A stretch of DNA of 64,000 nt from Ga0077555 sp963741565 (GTDB lineage: Bacteria > Pseudomonadota > Alphaproteobacteria > Rhizobiales > Hyphomicrobiaceae), in NCBI GenBank assembly GCA_963741565.1, contig CAVUIK010000012.1, positions 62,001 to 126,000 of the forward strand, read 5' to 3'. The notes under the pieces were generated by a model. The model did no database searches. It saw only the letters and a program-made list of their open reading frames with translations, and was not told where the DNA came from. A program made the position numbers and the translations under genes. Below are positions 53,295-63,422 of the stretch, piece after piece. Numbering within the stretch: the first letter of the stretch is position 1; each line of letters starts with the position of its first letter.

Positions 53295-56019
53295 ATGACT
53301 ACGACCCAAGCGTCCGGCGACCATGTCCCGCGCAGCGCTGCTGCGACGTTCATCAATGTCGGTGAGCGCACCAACGTCACCGGCTCGGCGAAGTTTCGCA
53401 AGCTCATCGAGGCCAACGACTATCAGGCGGCGCTGACCGTTGCGCGCCAACAGGTCGAGAGTGGCGCCCAGATCATCGACGTCAACATGGACGAGGGTCT
53501 GCTCGACAGCGAAAAGGCGATGACGACGTTTCTCAACATGATTGCATCCGAGCCCGACATCAGCCGCGTGCCGGTCATGATCGATAGCTCGAAGTGGACC
53601 GTCATCGAGGCAGGCCTCAAATGCGTACAGGGCAAGGCCATCGTCAACTCGATCTCGATGAAGGAAGGCGAGGCGTCGTTCCTGGAGCAGGCCCGCAAGG
53701 TCTTGCGCTACGGCGCCGCCGTCGTTGTCATGGCGTTCGATGAGCAAGGCCAGGCCGACACGATCGAGCGCAAAGTCGAGATCTGCTCGCGCGCCTACAA
53801 GCTGTTGACCGAGAAGGTCGGCTTTCCGCCCGAGGATATCATCTTCGATCCAAACATTTTTGCGGTCGCGACCGGCATCGAGGAACACAACGGCTATGGC
53901 GTCGCCTTCATCGAAGCCACGCGCGAGATCAAGCGCCGCCATCCGCTTGTCCATATCTCGGGCGGCGTTTCCAATCTGTCGTTTTCGTTCCGCGGCAACG
54001 AGCCGGTGCGCGAGGCCATGCATTCGGTCTTTCTCTATCATGCCATCAAAGCTGGGATGGACATGGGGATCGTCAACGCCGGACAGCTGACGGTCTACGA
54101 CGACATCCCGAAAGACCTGCGGGAACTGATCGAGGACGTCATCCTGAACCGGCGACCGGACGGGACGGACCGCTTGCTGGAGGCGGCAGCGCGCTTCAAG
54201 GGTGAGGGCGCCAAGAAGAAGGAAGTCGACCTCGACGTGGCGCGAGGCGGCGGTCGAAGAGCGCCTGAAACACGCTCTGGTGCACGGCATCACCGAGTTC
54301 ATCGAGCTCGATACCGAGGAGTCCCGGGCCAAATCCGAGAAGCCGTTGCACGTCATTGAAGGGCCGTTGATGGCCGGTATGAACGTGGTCGGCGATCTCT
54401 TCGGCGCCGGCAAGATGTTCCTGCCGCAGGTGGTCAAGTCGGCCCGTGTGATGAAGCAGGCCGTCGCCTATCTGCAACCCTACCTCGAGGCCGAGAAGCG
54501 CGCATCGGGCCTGACCGAAATGCCCCCGAAGGGCAAGATCATCATGGCCACGGTCAAGGGTGACGTTCACGACATCGGCAAGAACATCGTCGGCGTTGTT
54601 CTGCAATGCAACAACTACGAGGTGATCGACCTCGGCGTGATGGTGTCGGCGCAAAAGATCCTGGATGCCGCGAAAGCCGCCAAGGCTGACATCATTGGGC
54701 TTTCCGGTCTGATCACGCCGTCGCTCGACGAGATGTGTTTTGTTGCCGCCGAGATGGAACGGCAAGGCTTTCAGGTGCCGTTGCTGATCGGCGGAGCAAC
54801 GACGAGTCGGGTCCACACGGCCGTCAAGATCTCGCCGAACTACCACAAGGGCCAGGCGATCTATGTGACCGACGCGAGCCGAGCCGTGGGCGTCGTGTCG
54901 AACCTGCTGTCGGACACCGGGAAGACGCCCTACATCGCCGGCATCCGGGCCGAGTACGAGAAGGCGCGCGACGCCCATGTCCGGAGCGAAGCGACGAAGC
55001 GGCGGATTACGCTGGCGGCGGCACGCCAGAACCATTTCAAGGCGGACTGGAAGAAGACGCGGGTTCGCAAGCCCGAATTCTTTGGACCCAAGAGTTTTGC
55101 CGCCTACGATCTCGCGGAACTCGCCCGTTACATCGACTGGACGCCATTCTTCCAGACGTGGGAGCTGTCGGGTCGCTATCCCAAGATCCTCGACGACAAC
55201 AAGGTGGGCACCGAGGCGCGCAAGCTTTTTGCCGACGCCGAGGATATGCTCGCGCGCATGGTCAAAGAGAAGTGGGTGACCGCCCAGGCGGTCATCGGTT
55301 TCTGGCCCGCCAACAGTGTCGGCGACGATATCGAGGTTTACGCTGACGACAAGCGCGGTAAGCCCATCGCGATGCTGCACACGCTGCGCCAACAGATCGC
55401 CCGCGACGAGGGCCGCAACCGCGCGCATACCGCACTTGCTGACTTCATTGCGCCGAAAGCGACGGGCGTCGCTGACTACATCGGCGGGTTCGCCGTGACT
55501 ACCGGCATTGGCGAGGAGGCGGCGCTCGAGAAGCATTTGAAGGCGACCGACGATTATGGCCGCATCATGCTGAAGGCGCTTTGCGACCGCCTCGCCGAGG
55601 CATTCGCGGAGCGGATGCACGAGCGCGTCCGCAAGGAGTTCTGGGGCTACGTCAAAGGCGAGCGCCTGACGACGGACGAACTGATTGCCGAGAAGTATGT
55701 CGGCATCCGGCCCGCACCCGGCTATCCCGCGCAGCCCGATCACACCGAGAAGGCGACGCTCTGGCAGTTGATGGACGTCGAGAAGGCGGCAGGCATCCAA
55801 TTGACCGAGAGCTTCGCAATGTGGCCAGGCGCGGCTGTCTCGGGCCTCTATTTTTCCCATCCCGACAGCCATTACTTCGGGGTCGGAAAGGTCGAACGCG
55901 ATCAGGTCGCGGACTATGCAAAGCGTAAGGGTTGGACGGTTGCCGAGGCTGAACGCTGGCTCGCGCCGGTTCTGAACTATGACCCGGCAGCGCCAGCGGT
56001 GGGCGACAAGGCTGCGTGA
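53295..56019 (+). pseudogene. metH: Methionine synthase, pterin/cobalamin/activation modules, +1 frameshift
   Basis: B12-dependent enzyme lacking the homocysteine module. From ATG 53295 it has the pterin domain (FINVGERTNVTGSAKFRKLI; IDVNMDEGLLDSEKAMTTF). The frame breaks after KKKEVDLD; an extra G at 54237 must be removed to give WREAAVEERLKHALVHG, and then 908 codons are intact. The cobalamin cap and B12 domain follow, with GDVHDIGKNIVGVVLQ (DxHxxG, the histidine that binds cobalt) and GLSGLITPSLDEMC. The AdoMet reactivation domain has GIRPAPGYPAQPDHTEKATL. An essential-looking enzyme with a single break suggests a sequence error. Confidence 0.9.
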
Positions 56020-56052
56020 GCCCGCGAAACGCTCTGCGGCGCGTGGGCGTGC

Positions 56053-56533
56053 TTACTTGCAGCGCGGGGTGCGTGTCGGGCAAGCGCTTCCAGGCCAACG
56101 TCTCGCTGAGCACTTTGTCCTTGTCGAACGCCAGAAGGGTGATCACGTCTTCATCCTTCGGCGTGATTTCGAGATTGAAGCGTTTGCCGTCTTCGGGGTC
56201 GTAGATCCAACCTTCGATCCAATCGCCGCTGGCGCCGCGCTTGAGATCGCCGAGGATCTGCAACCCACAGACCGGCGTGGCGCGCTTACTCGTGTCGGGA
56301 TTGAGCATGTCGACCCAAGGCCGGCCGGCCGGGTCATTCGGCTCCTTGAGCCAAATGATGCGTCCGCAGACGCTGCGATCGCAGCGTGTGATCTCGATGG
56401 CGGCGCGCTCTTCGGCATCGAGCCACAGCCCAATGACCGATGCCGGGTCGGCCAGCGCTGTTGTGAGACCACTGCCAAAGACGAGTGCCGAAATATGCGC
56501 CGTTGCCAGCAAACGTGACATTCCATGCCGCAT
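56053..56533 (-). CDS. DUF2147 domain secreted protein (one-base indel near the 3' end)
   Basis: Exported protein of about 159 residues. The ATG at 56531-56533 has AAAGGA upstream; the signal peptide is LLATAHISALVFGSGLTTALA. The DUF2147 features are VIGLWLDAEERAAIEI, CGRIIWLKEPNDPAGRPWVD and ILGDLKRGASGDWIEGWIYD. In the raw frame it runs on to 55652, antisense to metH for more than 360 nt. Removing one G of the run at 56078-56080 instead ends the protein with WKRLPTRTPRCK at 56053, a normal DUF2147 ending, and clears the overlap. The function is unknown; the gene family often carries a C-terminal cysteine. Confidence 0.78.
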
Positions 56534-56722
56534 GACATGTCCTTTCCTGGTTCCCGATGGGTACCTGTCGCGGGATCAGGGCAGAAATGCGATGCGCAAG
56601 GGATTGCGCGGCGAAGGCATTGGCAGCGTTGCGGCCGGACCACGGCGGTGGCTGCAATCTAGGCACTTCGCCGGTTTTGCCACGGCGGGAATGGCGTCGG
56701 TGTGGGGGCGGGCGTGCGGCGG

Positions 56723-57388
56723 TCAGCCGCGTCGCGCGAGAACCTTGGCGTTTGCGCCTGATGCGTCGCCGATCTTGGCGCCGGTTTTGTAGGTTTGCTC
56801 GCGGGATTGCAGGCGCGTCTGCAGGTCGAGTGCAAAGGTGGCGGCTGCGCGCACTTCGTCGCGGCGCAGGACCACAACGCCCGAGGCGTCAGCCAGGATC
56901 GCGTCTCCGGCTAGCACAACAGCGCCGCCGCAGGATACAGGGATGTTCATGGCGCCACCCAGGTCATAGCCGCGACATGTCACCGGCGAGAGGCCGCGAC
57001 TCCAAACGGGAAAGTCGGTCGCCAGTATCTCGGCCTCGTCCGTGCAGGGCCCATCGATCGCTGAGCCGACGGCGCCCGCCGTTTTAGCCGCGATGGTGAC
57101 GCCGCCGCCCCAGCAGGCGTGCCGATCATCGCCGAGCCGATCGACGACGACAAAGTCGCCAGGGCGCAGCAGGCCCAAAGCATGGTGCAGCACCGTCGTG
57201 CAGGGGCCGGGTGCCGCAACCGTGACGGCGGTGCCGACGACGCGGCGCTTGATGATCGGTTGGATCGCGCGATGCATGAAGCCGATATGGCGGAAGTGCC
57301 CAAATGTAGCGGTCTCGATCTTGGCGAGCAGCTCCAGGTCGTCCGCAGGCAACGGCTCAGGCATCGGCCGGATGTCATAGGGGGTCAT
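56723..57388 (-). CDS. RraA-family protein (HMG/CHA aldolase fold)
   Basis: Protein of 221 residues. Family segments are FGHFRHIGFMHRAIQPI, VGTAVTVAAPGPCTTVLHHA, GDFVVVDRLGDDRHACWGG and AAKTAGAVGSAIDGPCTDE. Active aldolases of this fold have an Arg-Asp pair in 'DG.xRD'; here it reads DGPCTDEAE, so the arginine appears to be replaced by threonine. It may act on a different keto-acid or bind without catalysis. It is the last gene of the transporter operon, one base after the amidohydrolase gene. Confidence 0.88.
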   Translation of the reverse strand: MTPYDIRPMPEPLPADDLELLAKIETATFGHFRHIGFMHRAIQPIIKRRVVGTAVTVAAPGPCTTVLHHALGLLRPGDFVVVDRLGDDRHACWGGGVTIAAKTAGAVGSAIDGPCTDEAEILATDFPVWSRGLSPVTCRGYDLGGAMNIPVSCGGAVVLAGDAILADASGVVVLRRDEVRAAATFALDLQTRLQSREQTYKTGAKIGDASGANAKVLARRG

Positions 57389-57389
57389 G

Positions 57390-58217
57390 CTAGTCGACCT
57401 TCAGCTTCCGGTGCGCGTTCATTGGAATCAGCTCGCGGACGCGCTTGATCTGGGCGCGGTCGATGTTGGCGGAGGCGAAGCCGATGCCGTCGGAGGCCTT
57501 GGCGACGATGTGCCCCCAGGGATCGGCGATCAGGCTGTGGCCATAAGACAGCCGCGTCCCGCCCTTGGCGTCGGTGAAGGGCCCGTACTGGCCAGGCGCC
57601 ACAATGTAGCACTGGGTTTCGATGGCGCGGACCTTCAGGATCGGTTCCCAGTGGTCCTTCCCGGTCTGCAACGTGAACGATGACGGCACCATGATCACGT
57701 CGCAGCCCTGCTTGGCCAGGGTGATGTAGAGTTCGGCGAAGCGCATGTCGTAGCAGATGGTGCAGCCGACCTTCATACCCTCCAGATCGTAAGTCACGAT
57801 CTCGGTGCCGGGCCGGATGTCGTCGCTTTCGCGATAGGGCGTGCCATCGGGCGCGATGATGTCGAACATGTGGATCTTGCGATAGCGCGCGACCTCACGC
57901 CCGTCACGGTTGAAGACACAGGTGGTGTTGTAGACTTGAGTTCCACCAGGGATCTTCTCGATCAGGCTGCCGCCATGGATCCAGATCTTGTGTCGGCGCG
58001 CCAGGGCTTGCAGCGCCTCGTAAGCCGATCCGCCCGGAATGGCATCGGCGTTGGCGACCTTTTGCGCCGTCGTCCCGCCGCGCCAGTTCCAGACTTCCGG
58101 CAGGACGACCACGTCGGGCCGGTCGGCTGCCACCGCCGCCTCGATCAGCCGCGTCGCTTGGGCGATGTTCTTCGCCTTGTCGCTGATCGTGTTGGTCTGG
58201 ACGACGGTAACCTTCAT
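57390..58217 (-). CDS. Carbon-nitrogen hydrolase (nitrilase/amidase family)
   Basis: Cytoplasmic enzyme of 275 residues. The Glu-Lys-Cys triad is visible: VVLPEVWNWRGGTT (Glu near 45), VARYRKIHMFD (Lys near 113) and VGCTICYDMRFAELYI (Cys near 149). Members split amides, carbamoyl groups or nitriles. It lies 10 nt after tctA and before the RraA-like gene in one operon, so it may process an amide taken up by the transporter. Specific substrate unknown. Confidence 0.93.
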   Translation of the reverse strand: MKVTVVQTNTISDKAKNIAQATRLIEAAVAADRPDVVVLPEVWNWRGGTTAQKVANADAIPGGSAYEALQALARRHKIWIHGGSLIEKIPGGTQVYNTTCVFNRDGREVARYRKIHMFDIIAPDGTPYRESDDIRPGTEIVTYDLEGMKVGCTICYDMRFAELYITLAKQGCDVIMVPSSFTLQTGKDHWEPILKVRAIETQCYIVAPGQYGPFTDAKGGTRLSYGHSLIADPWGHIVAKASDGIGFASANIDRAQIKRVRELIPMNAHRKLKVD

Positions 58218-58227
58218 GGGCGGCCTC

Positions 58228-59735
58228 TTACTCGCTGTCGAGCGCGATCACTTCCCGTTTCTGGCGCATCGACGGCAAGAGTGGCGCCAAGAGGATCGCC
58301 GCCGAGAGGAGAAGGCAGACGACAGAGATCGGCCGTGAGAAGAAGATCGAGAAATCACCGCGCGACAGGATCAACGACTTGCGCAGGTTGTTCTCGAGCA
58401 TTGGTCCAAGAACGAAAGCGAGCACCAGAGGCGCCGCCTCGTAGCCGAACTTCCGCATCAGGTAGCCGAGAACGCCGAACACTGTCATGACGAAGACGTC
58501 GAACACAGCGCTGCCCGACGAGAACACGCCGACGATGCAGAACATCAGGATCAGCGGGAACAGCAGATTGTAAGGCACTTTGAGTACCTGCACCCACATG
58601 CCGATCAGCGGCATGTTCAACACCAGCAGCATGATGTTGCCGATGTACATGCTGGCGATGATGCCCCAAAAGATGCCGGGATTCTGCGTCATCATCAGAG
58701 GGCCAGGTTGCAGCCCGTGGATGATGAAGGCACCAAGTAGCAGCGCCATCACGACGTTCGGCGGGATCCCAAGTGTCATGAGAGGGATAAAGGCGCCGCC
58801 CGCGGCTGCGTTGTTGGCGGCTTCCGGACCCGCGACACCTTCAATCGCACCTTGGCCAAAACGCTCGGGCGTATCCGACATCTTTTTCTCGATGGCATAG
58901 GATGCGAAAGAGGCAATCACCGCGCCGCCTCCTGGCAGAATGCCGAGAAAGAATCCGAGGACCGTCCCGCGGATGATCGGCCATTTGCTGGCGACCCAAT
59001 CAGCGCGCGATGGCATCAGGCCGCCAATCCGGGTGGCAACCACCTCACGCTTGATCGTACGCTCGAGATTGGCGAGAATTTCGGCGACGCCGAACAGCCC
59101 CATCACGACGGGAACAAGCCCGACGCCATCAAGAAGTTCGAGCCGCTCAAACGTTAGTCGCGGCATGGCCGTAATCTGGTCGATGCCGACCAAGACCCAG
59201 AATAACGCCGAAACACGCCATCAACATCGCCTTCGCGAGCGAGCCTTGGGTCAGGAAGGCCAGAACGGATAAGACCCAAGACCATCAGGCTGAAGTATTC
59301 GGGCGGGCCAAATGCGACGGCGAATCGCGCGAGTGTCGGCGCAACCAGCATCAGCGCCACGATTGAGAAAGTTCCGGCAATAAAGGAAGCCATGGCAGCC
59401 ATTCCGAGCGCCGGGCCAGCGCGGCCCCGCTTGGCCATTTCGTGGCCGTCGAGACAGGTGACGACTGACGCCGCTTCGCCTGGAATGTTGACGAGGATCG
59501 ATGTCGTCGATCCTCCGTACATCGAGCCATAATAGATCCCGGCCATCATGATGATGCCGGCTTCGGGGCTGGCAGAGAGCGTGACGGGCAGCAGCAGCGC
59601 CATGGCCGATACGGGTCCGATGCCCGGCAGGACGCCAACCAACGTGCCGATGAAGACGCCGAAGAAGCACGCCAGCAAATTGCCCGGCATCAGTGCGACG
59701 GCAAAACCCTTATAAAGACCGGCTAGAATTTCCAT
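58228..59735 (-). pseudogene. tctA: TctA-type large membrane subunit, two +1 frameshifts
   Basis: Twelve-helix subunit of a tripartite tricarboxylate-type transporter. The first 160 residues (MEILAGLYKGFAVALMPGNL, TLVGVLPGIGPVSAMALLLP, YGGSTTSILVNIPGEAASVV) and the last 320 (PGGGAVIASFASYAIEKKMS, AAGGAFIPLMTLGIPPNVVM) lie in different frames. A short bridge, LAFLTQGSLAKAMLMACFGV, lies in the third. Extra bases at about 59267 and 59192 explain both breaks; removing them gives exactly 502 codons. tctB is 9 nt upstream and the amidohydrolase 10 nt downstream. The substrate is a small organic acid by family. Confidence 0.88.
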
Positions 59736-59744
59736 GAAGCGTCC

Positions 59745-60209
59745 TCAGCCGAGCCAGGGTGCCAGGATGCCGTTCGGCATCTGGATTTTGAGCCATTTCG
59801 TCAGCACGTACCAGACGCCGAACGTCGCCCCGAACGAGACCAAAACAGCGAGCCATGGCTTTACGGGATCAATGAAGAACATCAGGACGAGCAGCAGACC
59901 GAGCGAACAAATCACAAAGCCCAGGTATTCGAACAGAAATCCGAAGACGAGCAGCAGACTGGTGACGACGAGCACCTTCTCCCAGCGCGTGTCTTTCCAG
60001 AGTTCCGCAATGCTCTCGCCGCCTTTGACCACGCCCTCCATGACGATGGTAAAGGCTAGCGTGAACATGATCAGGCCGATCCAGAAGAGGGCGAAGCCGG
60101 AGCCTGGCTCGCTCAGCCTGCCAAGGCCCATGTCATGTCCCGCCCACGTGACAAAGGCTCCGATCGCGAGCCAGAAAAGGCCGCCCCATATTTGCGCGTT
60201 ACCAGCCAC
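59745..60209 (-). CDS. tctB: TctB-type small membrane subunit
   Basis: Membrane protein of 154 residues with four hydrophobic segments. The start is GTG at 60207-60209 with GGAGG upstream. The sequence begins VAGNAQIWGGLFWLAIGAFV and contains LVVTSLLLVFGFLFEYLGFV and FFIDPVKPWLAVLVSFGATF, which are TctB-like. It pairs with tctA, 9 nt downstream. Between it and the binding-protein gene upstream is 184 nt with no gene. Confidence 0.88.
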   Translation of the reverse strand: MAGNAQIWGGLFWLAIGAFVTWAGHDMGLGRLSEPGSGFALFWIGLIMFTLAFTIVMEGVVKGGESIAELWKDTRWEKVLVVTSLLLVFGFLFEYLGFVICSLGLLLVLMFFIDPVKPWLAVLVSFGATFGVWYVLTKWLKIQMPNGILAPWLG

Positions 60210-60393
60210 GTTTCCTCCTATTCCCAAGTTTCGGCGGTCTTGTGTCGACCGACTTTGCGAATACGAGCGGTCCCAAGACAACACTCTCCTCAGAACGTGT
60301 TCGCGCACTAATTTCGCACATGTGTCGTCGTTCATACAGCGCGGAGCGCAATCATATTTCCGCTGTATCTTCCAAGCCTTCGGTTAACCTTGA

Positions 60394-61365
60394 TCACTCC
60401 TTCTTGGCCAACCCGAGCTTTTCAAGCGTGACTTTCTGTTCAGCTACCTGCTCGCCGACGAACTTCATGTAGCCCGCGCTATCCATGTAGCGGGTCGGAA
60501 AGTCGAATTTTTTCTGGATTTCCTGGGCGCGCGGATCGGTCATCGCTTCCTTGAAGGCGTCGTGCAGTTTTTTGACGATGGCGGGATCCATGCCTTTCGG
60601 GCCCGCGATTCCGAACGGGCTATCGAAGACGAAGGGCATACCGAGCTCCTTCAGGGTCGGCACGTCGGGGAGGCGGACGTTGCGCTGCTCAGTCCAGACC
60701 ACAAGCACTCGGATCTGGCCTGCGTCGGTATAGGGCCACCACTGAGCCGAATTTGCCGCGGCCATGATATGACCGCCGAGCACCTGGGCATCGAGGCCCT
60801 GAGTGAACGGCACCATCGTCCACTTGATGCCCTCTCGCTGGGCAATCTGTTCCATGCCGATGTGCAGCGACGTACCGGCGCCCGCGGTGCCATAAGTCAG
60901 CGCGCCCGGGTTGGCGCGGGCGTAGTCGATCATGTCCTTGAATGTCTTGAACGGGCTGTCGCTTTTGACGTAGGTGCCGAACAGGAAGCCCGACTGATGG
61001 ATGATATACGTGAAATCCTTCAACGGGTCGTAGGTCGTCTTTTGCATGAAGGGAAAGCGGAAAATTGTGATTGGGATATGCGCGACCGTGTAGCCGTCGG
61101 GCTTGGCGAGCGCCGCCATGGCGGCGGGCGCGGCGGTGCCACTGCCGCCAACCTTGTTCTCGAGCACCATCGGCTGGCCGAGGATCTTGCCGGCAGCCTC
61201 GCATATGGCGCGGTGCCAAAGATCGAGGCCAGTGCCCGGACCCCATGGCAGGACAAACGAGATCGGCTTGTTCGGGAAAGTCGCTTGGCCGAGTGCGCTG
61301 GCTGGTATGATCATCGGGGCGGCCAGTCCGGCACCCAGTCCTTTTACGATTTCACGACGTCGCAT
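60394..61365 (-). CDS. Tripartite tricarboxylate transporter binding protein, copy 1 (TctC/Bug family)
   Basis: Periplasmic protein of 323 residues. The start ATG 61363-61365 has GGGAGGA upstream; the leader MRRREIVKGLGAGLAAPMII is twin-arginine-like. Bug-family features are FPNKPISFVLPWGPGTGLDL, VLENKVGGSGTAAPAAMAAL, KPDGYTVAHIPIT, GTAGAGTSLHIGMEQIAQ and FGIAGPKGMDPAIVKKLHDA. It lies next to tctB and is one of four adjacent binding-protein genes. The ligand is unknown. Confidence 0.93.
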   Translation of the reverse strand: MRRREIVKGLGAGLAAPMIIPASALGQATFPNKPISFVLPWGPGTGLDLWHRAICEAAGKILGQPMVLENKVGGSGTAAPAAMAALAKPDGYTVAHIPITIFRFPFMQKTTYDPLKDFTYIIHQSGFLFGTYVKSDSPFKTFKDMIDYARANPGALTYGTAGAGTSLHIGMEQIAQREGIKWTMVPFTQGLDAQVLGGHIMAAANSAQWWPYTDAGQIRVLVVWTEQRNVRLPDVPTLKELGMPFVFDSPFGIAGPKGMDPAIVKKLHDAFKEAMTDPRAQEIQKKFDFPTRYMDSAGYMKFVGEQVAEQKVTLEKLGLAKKE

Positions 61366-61428
61366 TGGTTGTCCTCCCTTGTCGGCGCGGCGGCTTGTTG
61401 CCACCTTGCGCCCAATCGGTTGCACTCA

Positions 61429-62407
61429 TCAGTCTTTCTTGAGCATGCCCATTTTTTCGAGGGCCGCCTTTTCGCCAGCGACGATCGTCGGCACAAACTT
61501 GGTGTAGTCTTCCGGAGTTCATATAGCGTTTGACGAAATCGTAGCGGTCCATGATTTCGATGACCTTGGGATCGTCGAGGGCCTGCTTGAAGGCGTCATG
61601 CAGCTTCTTGACGATCGCCGGATCCATGCCCTTGGGACCCGCGATTCCAAACGGACTGTCGTAGACCACGTTGACGCCGAGTTCCTTCATGGTCGGGATG
61701 GTCGGCCAGCGCTTGTTGCGGTTCTCGGAGAAGATCGCAAGGAGCCGGAGGTCGCCAGAGTCGACGAGAGGTTGCCAAACGGTCGAGTCGACCTGGAAGT
61801 CCACATGGCCACCGAGTACGGCAGCGTTTGTCTCTGTGCCACCCTTGAACGGCACCATGGTCAGCTTCATGCCGACTATGCCGGAGATTTGCTCCATGCC
61901 GATATGGAGCGTCGTCCCGGGACCCGTCGTTGCGTACGTCAACTTGCCGGGTTCTGCTTTGGCGCTTTTGACCAGATCGTCCCATGTCTTGAATCGGCTA
62001 TCGGCCTTGGTCGTCAGTCCAAGAACGTAACCGCTCAAGTGGATCACGTAGGAGAAATCGCGTTGGGCATCCCAGTTGTGCTTTTGCATCAAGGGCAGGC
62101 GCATAACCGTGATCGGCACCTGCGACAGCGTGTAGCCGTCCGGTTTTGCGGTCAGCGCCATGGTGACTGGGCCGAGGGTCCCAGAACCACCCGCCTTGTT
62201 GTCGACCACAACGGGTTGGCCAAGCACTTTCGACGCGGCTTCGCCGAGTGCTCGGAAATAAATATCGGTCGAGCCGCCGGCATTCCAGGGCACGATCAAG
62301 GTGACTGGCTTGGACGGAAAATTGGCGGCCCCCTGCGCCAGTGCCGCAACGGCTCCGGTTGCCAACAATGTTGCTGTCGCGACAGCGCGCGCGATAGTGC
62401 GTTTCAT
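61429..62407 (-). CDS. TctC/Bug-family binding protein, copy 2 (frameshift near the C-terminus)
   Basis: Periplasmic protein of about 325 residues after correction. Signal peptide ATATLLATGAVAALAQG. Motifs are FPSKPVTLIVPWNAGGSTDI, VVDNKAGGSGTLGPVTMALT, TGPGTTLHIGMEQI and FGIAGPKGMDPAIVKKLHDA, the last identical to copy 1. After FVKRYMNS the raw frame goes wrong; removing one base at 61512-61513 gives EDYTKFVPTIVAGEKAALEK and a normal end at 61429. Uncorrected it would run to 61352. The start lies 3 nt after copy 3's stop. Confidence 0.9.
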
Positions 62408-62410
62408 GGG

Positions 62411-63394
62411 TCAGTCCTTTTTCGCCAATCCGACGTCCGTCAGGTATTGCTTTTCCTTTGCGAACAACTCGACCTGGAACTTCGCATAGGTTGGCGTGTC
62501 CATGTAACGATCGACCATGTTGAACTTGTTGCGGACCTCGATTGCCTTCGGATCCGCCATTGCAACCTTGATGGCATCGTGCAGCGTTTTGACGATCGCG
62601 GGGTCCATGCCCTTCGGGCCGGCCATGCCGTAGGGACTGTCGAAGACGAATGGAAGGCCGACTTCCTGAAGAGTGGGAACGTCCGGCAGACCGGGCAGAC
62701 GCTTTTCGGTCCACGCCGCGAGCGCGCGGATTTTGCCGGCTTGGATCAACGGATAAGCTTCCGAACCGCCGGACACGCTCATCACGTGGCCGCCTTCGAG
62801 GTTGGTGACGGACTCGATCGTACCCTTGAACGGGACGTGCGTGAACTGAACACCCGCGTGCTTCGCGATCAGTTCCATGCCGATATGCAGTGACGTGCCG
62901 GAACCCGGCGAGCCGTAGGACATTTTTCCCGGGTTCGCCTTGGCGTACTCGAGATATTCCTTCATGGTTTTGATTGGGCTGTCCGCGCGCACCATGGTGA
63001 CGAACTGGAATCCGGACATATGGATGATCCAGGTGAAGTCTTTTAGCGGGTCAAAGGCTACTTTCTGCATCACCGGCAGGCGCATCACGGTGATCGGCAT
63101 ATGGCTGATGGTGTAGCCGTCGGGTTTGGCGGTGGCAGCCATCGTTGCGGGACCCAGCGTGCCGGATGCGCCAGCCTTGTTGTCGACGATCACCGGTTGG
63201 CCGAGATGCTTGCTCATCACTTCCGCGAGCGCCCGGTGCCAGATATCGGGGCCCGAGCCCGCAGGCCAGGGCATGATCAGCGTGATCGGCTTGTTGGGGA
63301 ATGTTGATGCGACTTGAGCAATTGCGGGCACCGGCAGGACGGCGGTTGTCGCGGCGGCGGCGCCAGTCTTCAGAAATTCACGTCGGCGGATCAT
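62411..63394 (-). CDS. TctC/Bug-family binding protein, copy 3
   Basis: Periplasmic protein of 327 residues, intact. The leader MIRRREFLKTGAAAATTAVL is twin-arginine-like and ends AIAQ. Motifs are FPNKPITLIMPWPAGSGPDI, VDNKAGASGTLGPATMAATA, GSPGSGTSLHIGMELIAKH and YGMAGPKGMDPAIVKTLHDA. The shared motifs indicate descent of the four copies from duplications followed by divergence of the binding pocket. The differing leader types (Tat-like in copies 1 and 3, Sec-like in copy 2) are notable. Confidence 0.94.
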   Translation of the reverse strand: MIRRREFLKTGAAAATTAVLPVPAIAQVASTFPNKPITLIMPWPAGSGPDIWHRALAEVMSKHLGQPVIVDNKAGASGTLGPATMAATAKPDGYTISHMPITVMRLPVMQKVAFDPLKDFTWIIHMSGFQFVTMVRADSPIKTMKEYLEYAKANPGKMSYGSPGSGTSLHIGMELIAKHAGVQFTHVPFKGTIESVTNLEGGHVMSVSGGSEAYPLIQAGKIRALAAWTEKRLPGLPDVPTLQEVGLPFVFDSPYGMAGPKGMDPAIVKTLHDAIKVAMADPKAIEVRNKFNMVDRYMDTPTYAKFQVELFAKEKQYLTDVGLAKKD

Positions 63395-63422
63395 GGGCGG
63401 TCTTCCCGAGTAAGGTTTGGGT

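Noticed and set aside
54196..55872. 558-codon open frame antisense to metH
   Set aside because: It mirrors a conserved coding region in GC-rich DNA, has no recognisable domain, and its composition is that of a shadow frame.
55652..56052. C-terminal extension of the DUF2147 gene across the metH 3' end
   Set aside because: The extension is Arg/Ser/Pro-rich antisense sequence; a one-base correction at 56078-56080 gives a normal family ending at 56053.
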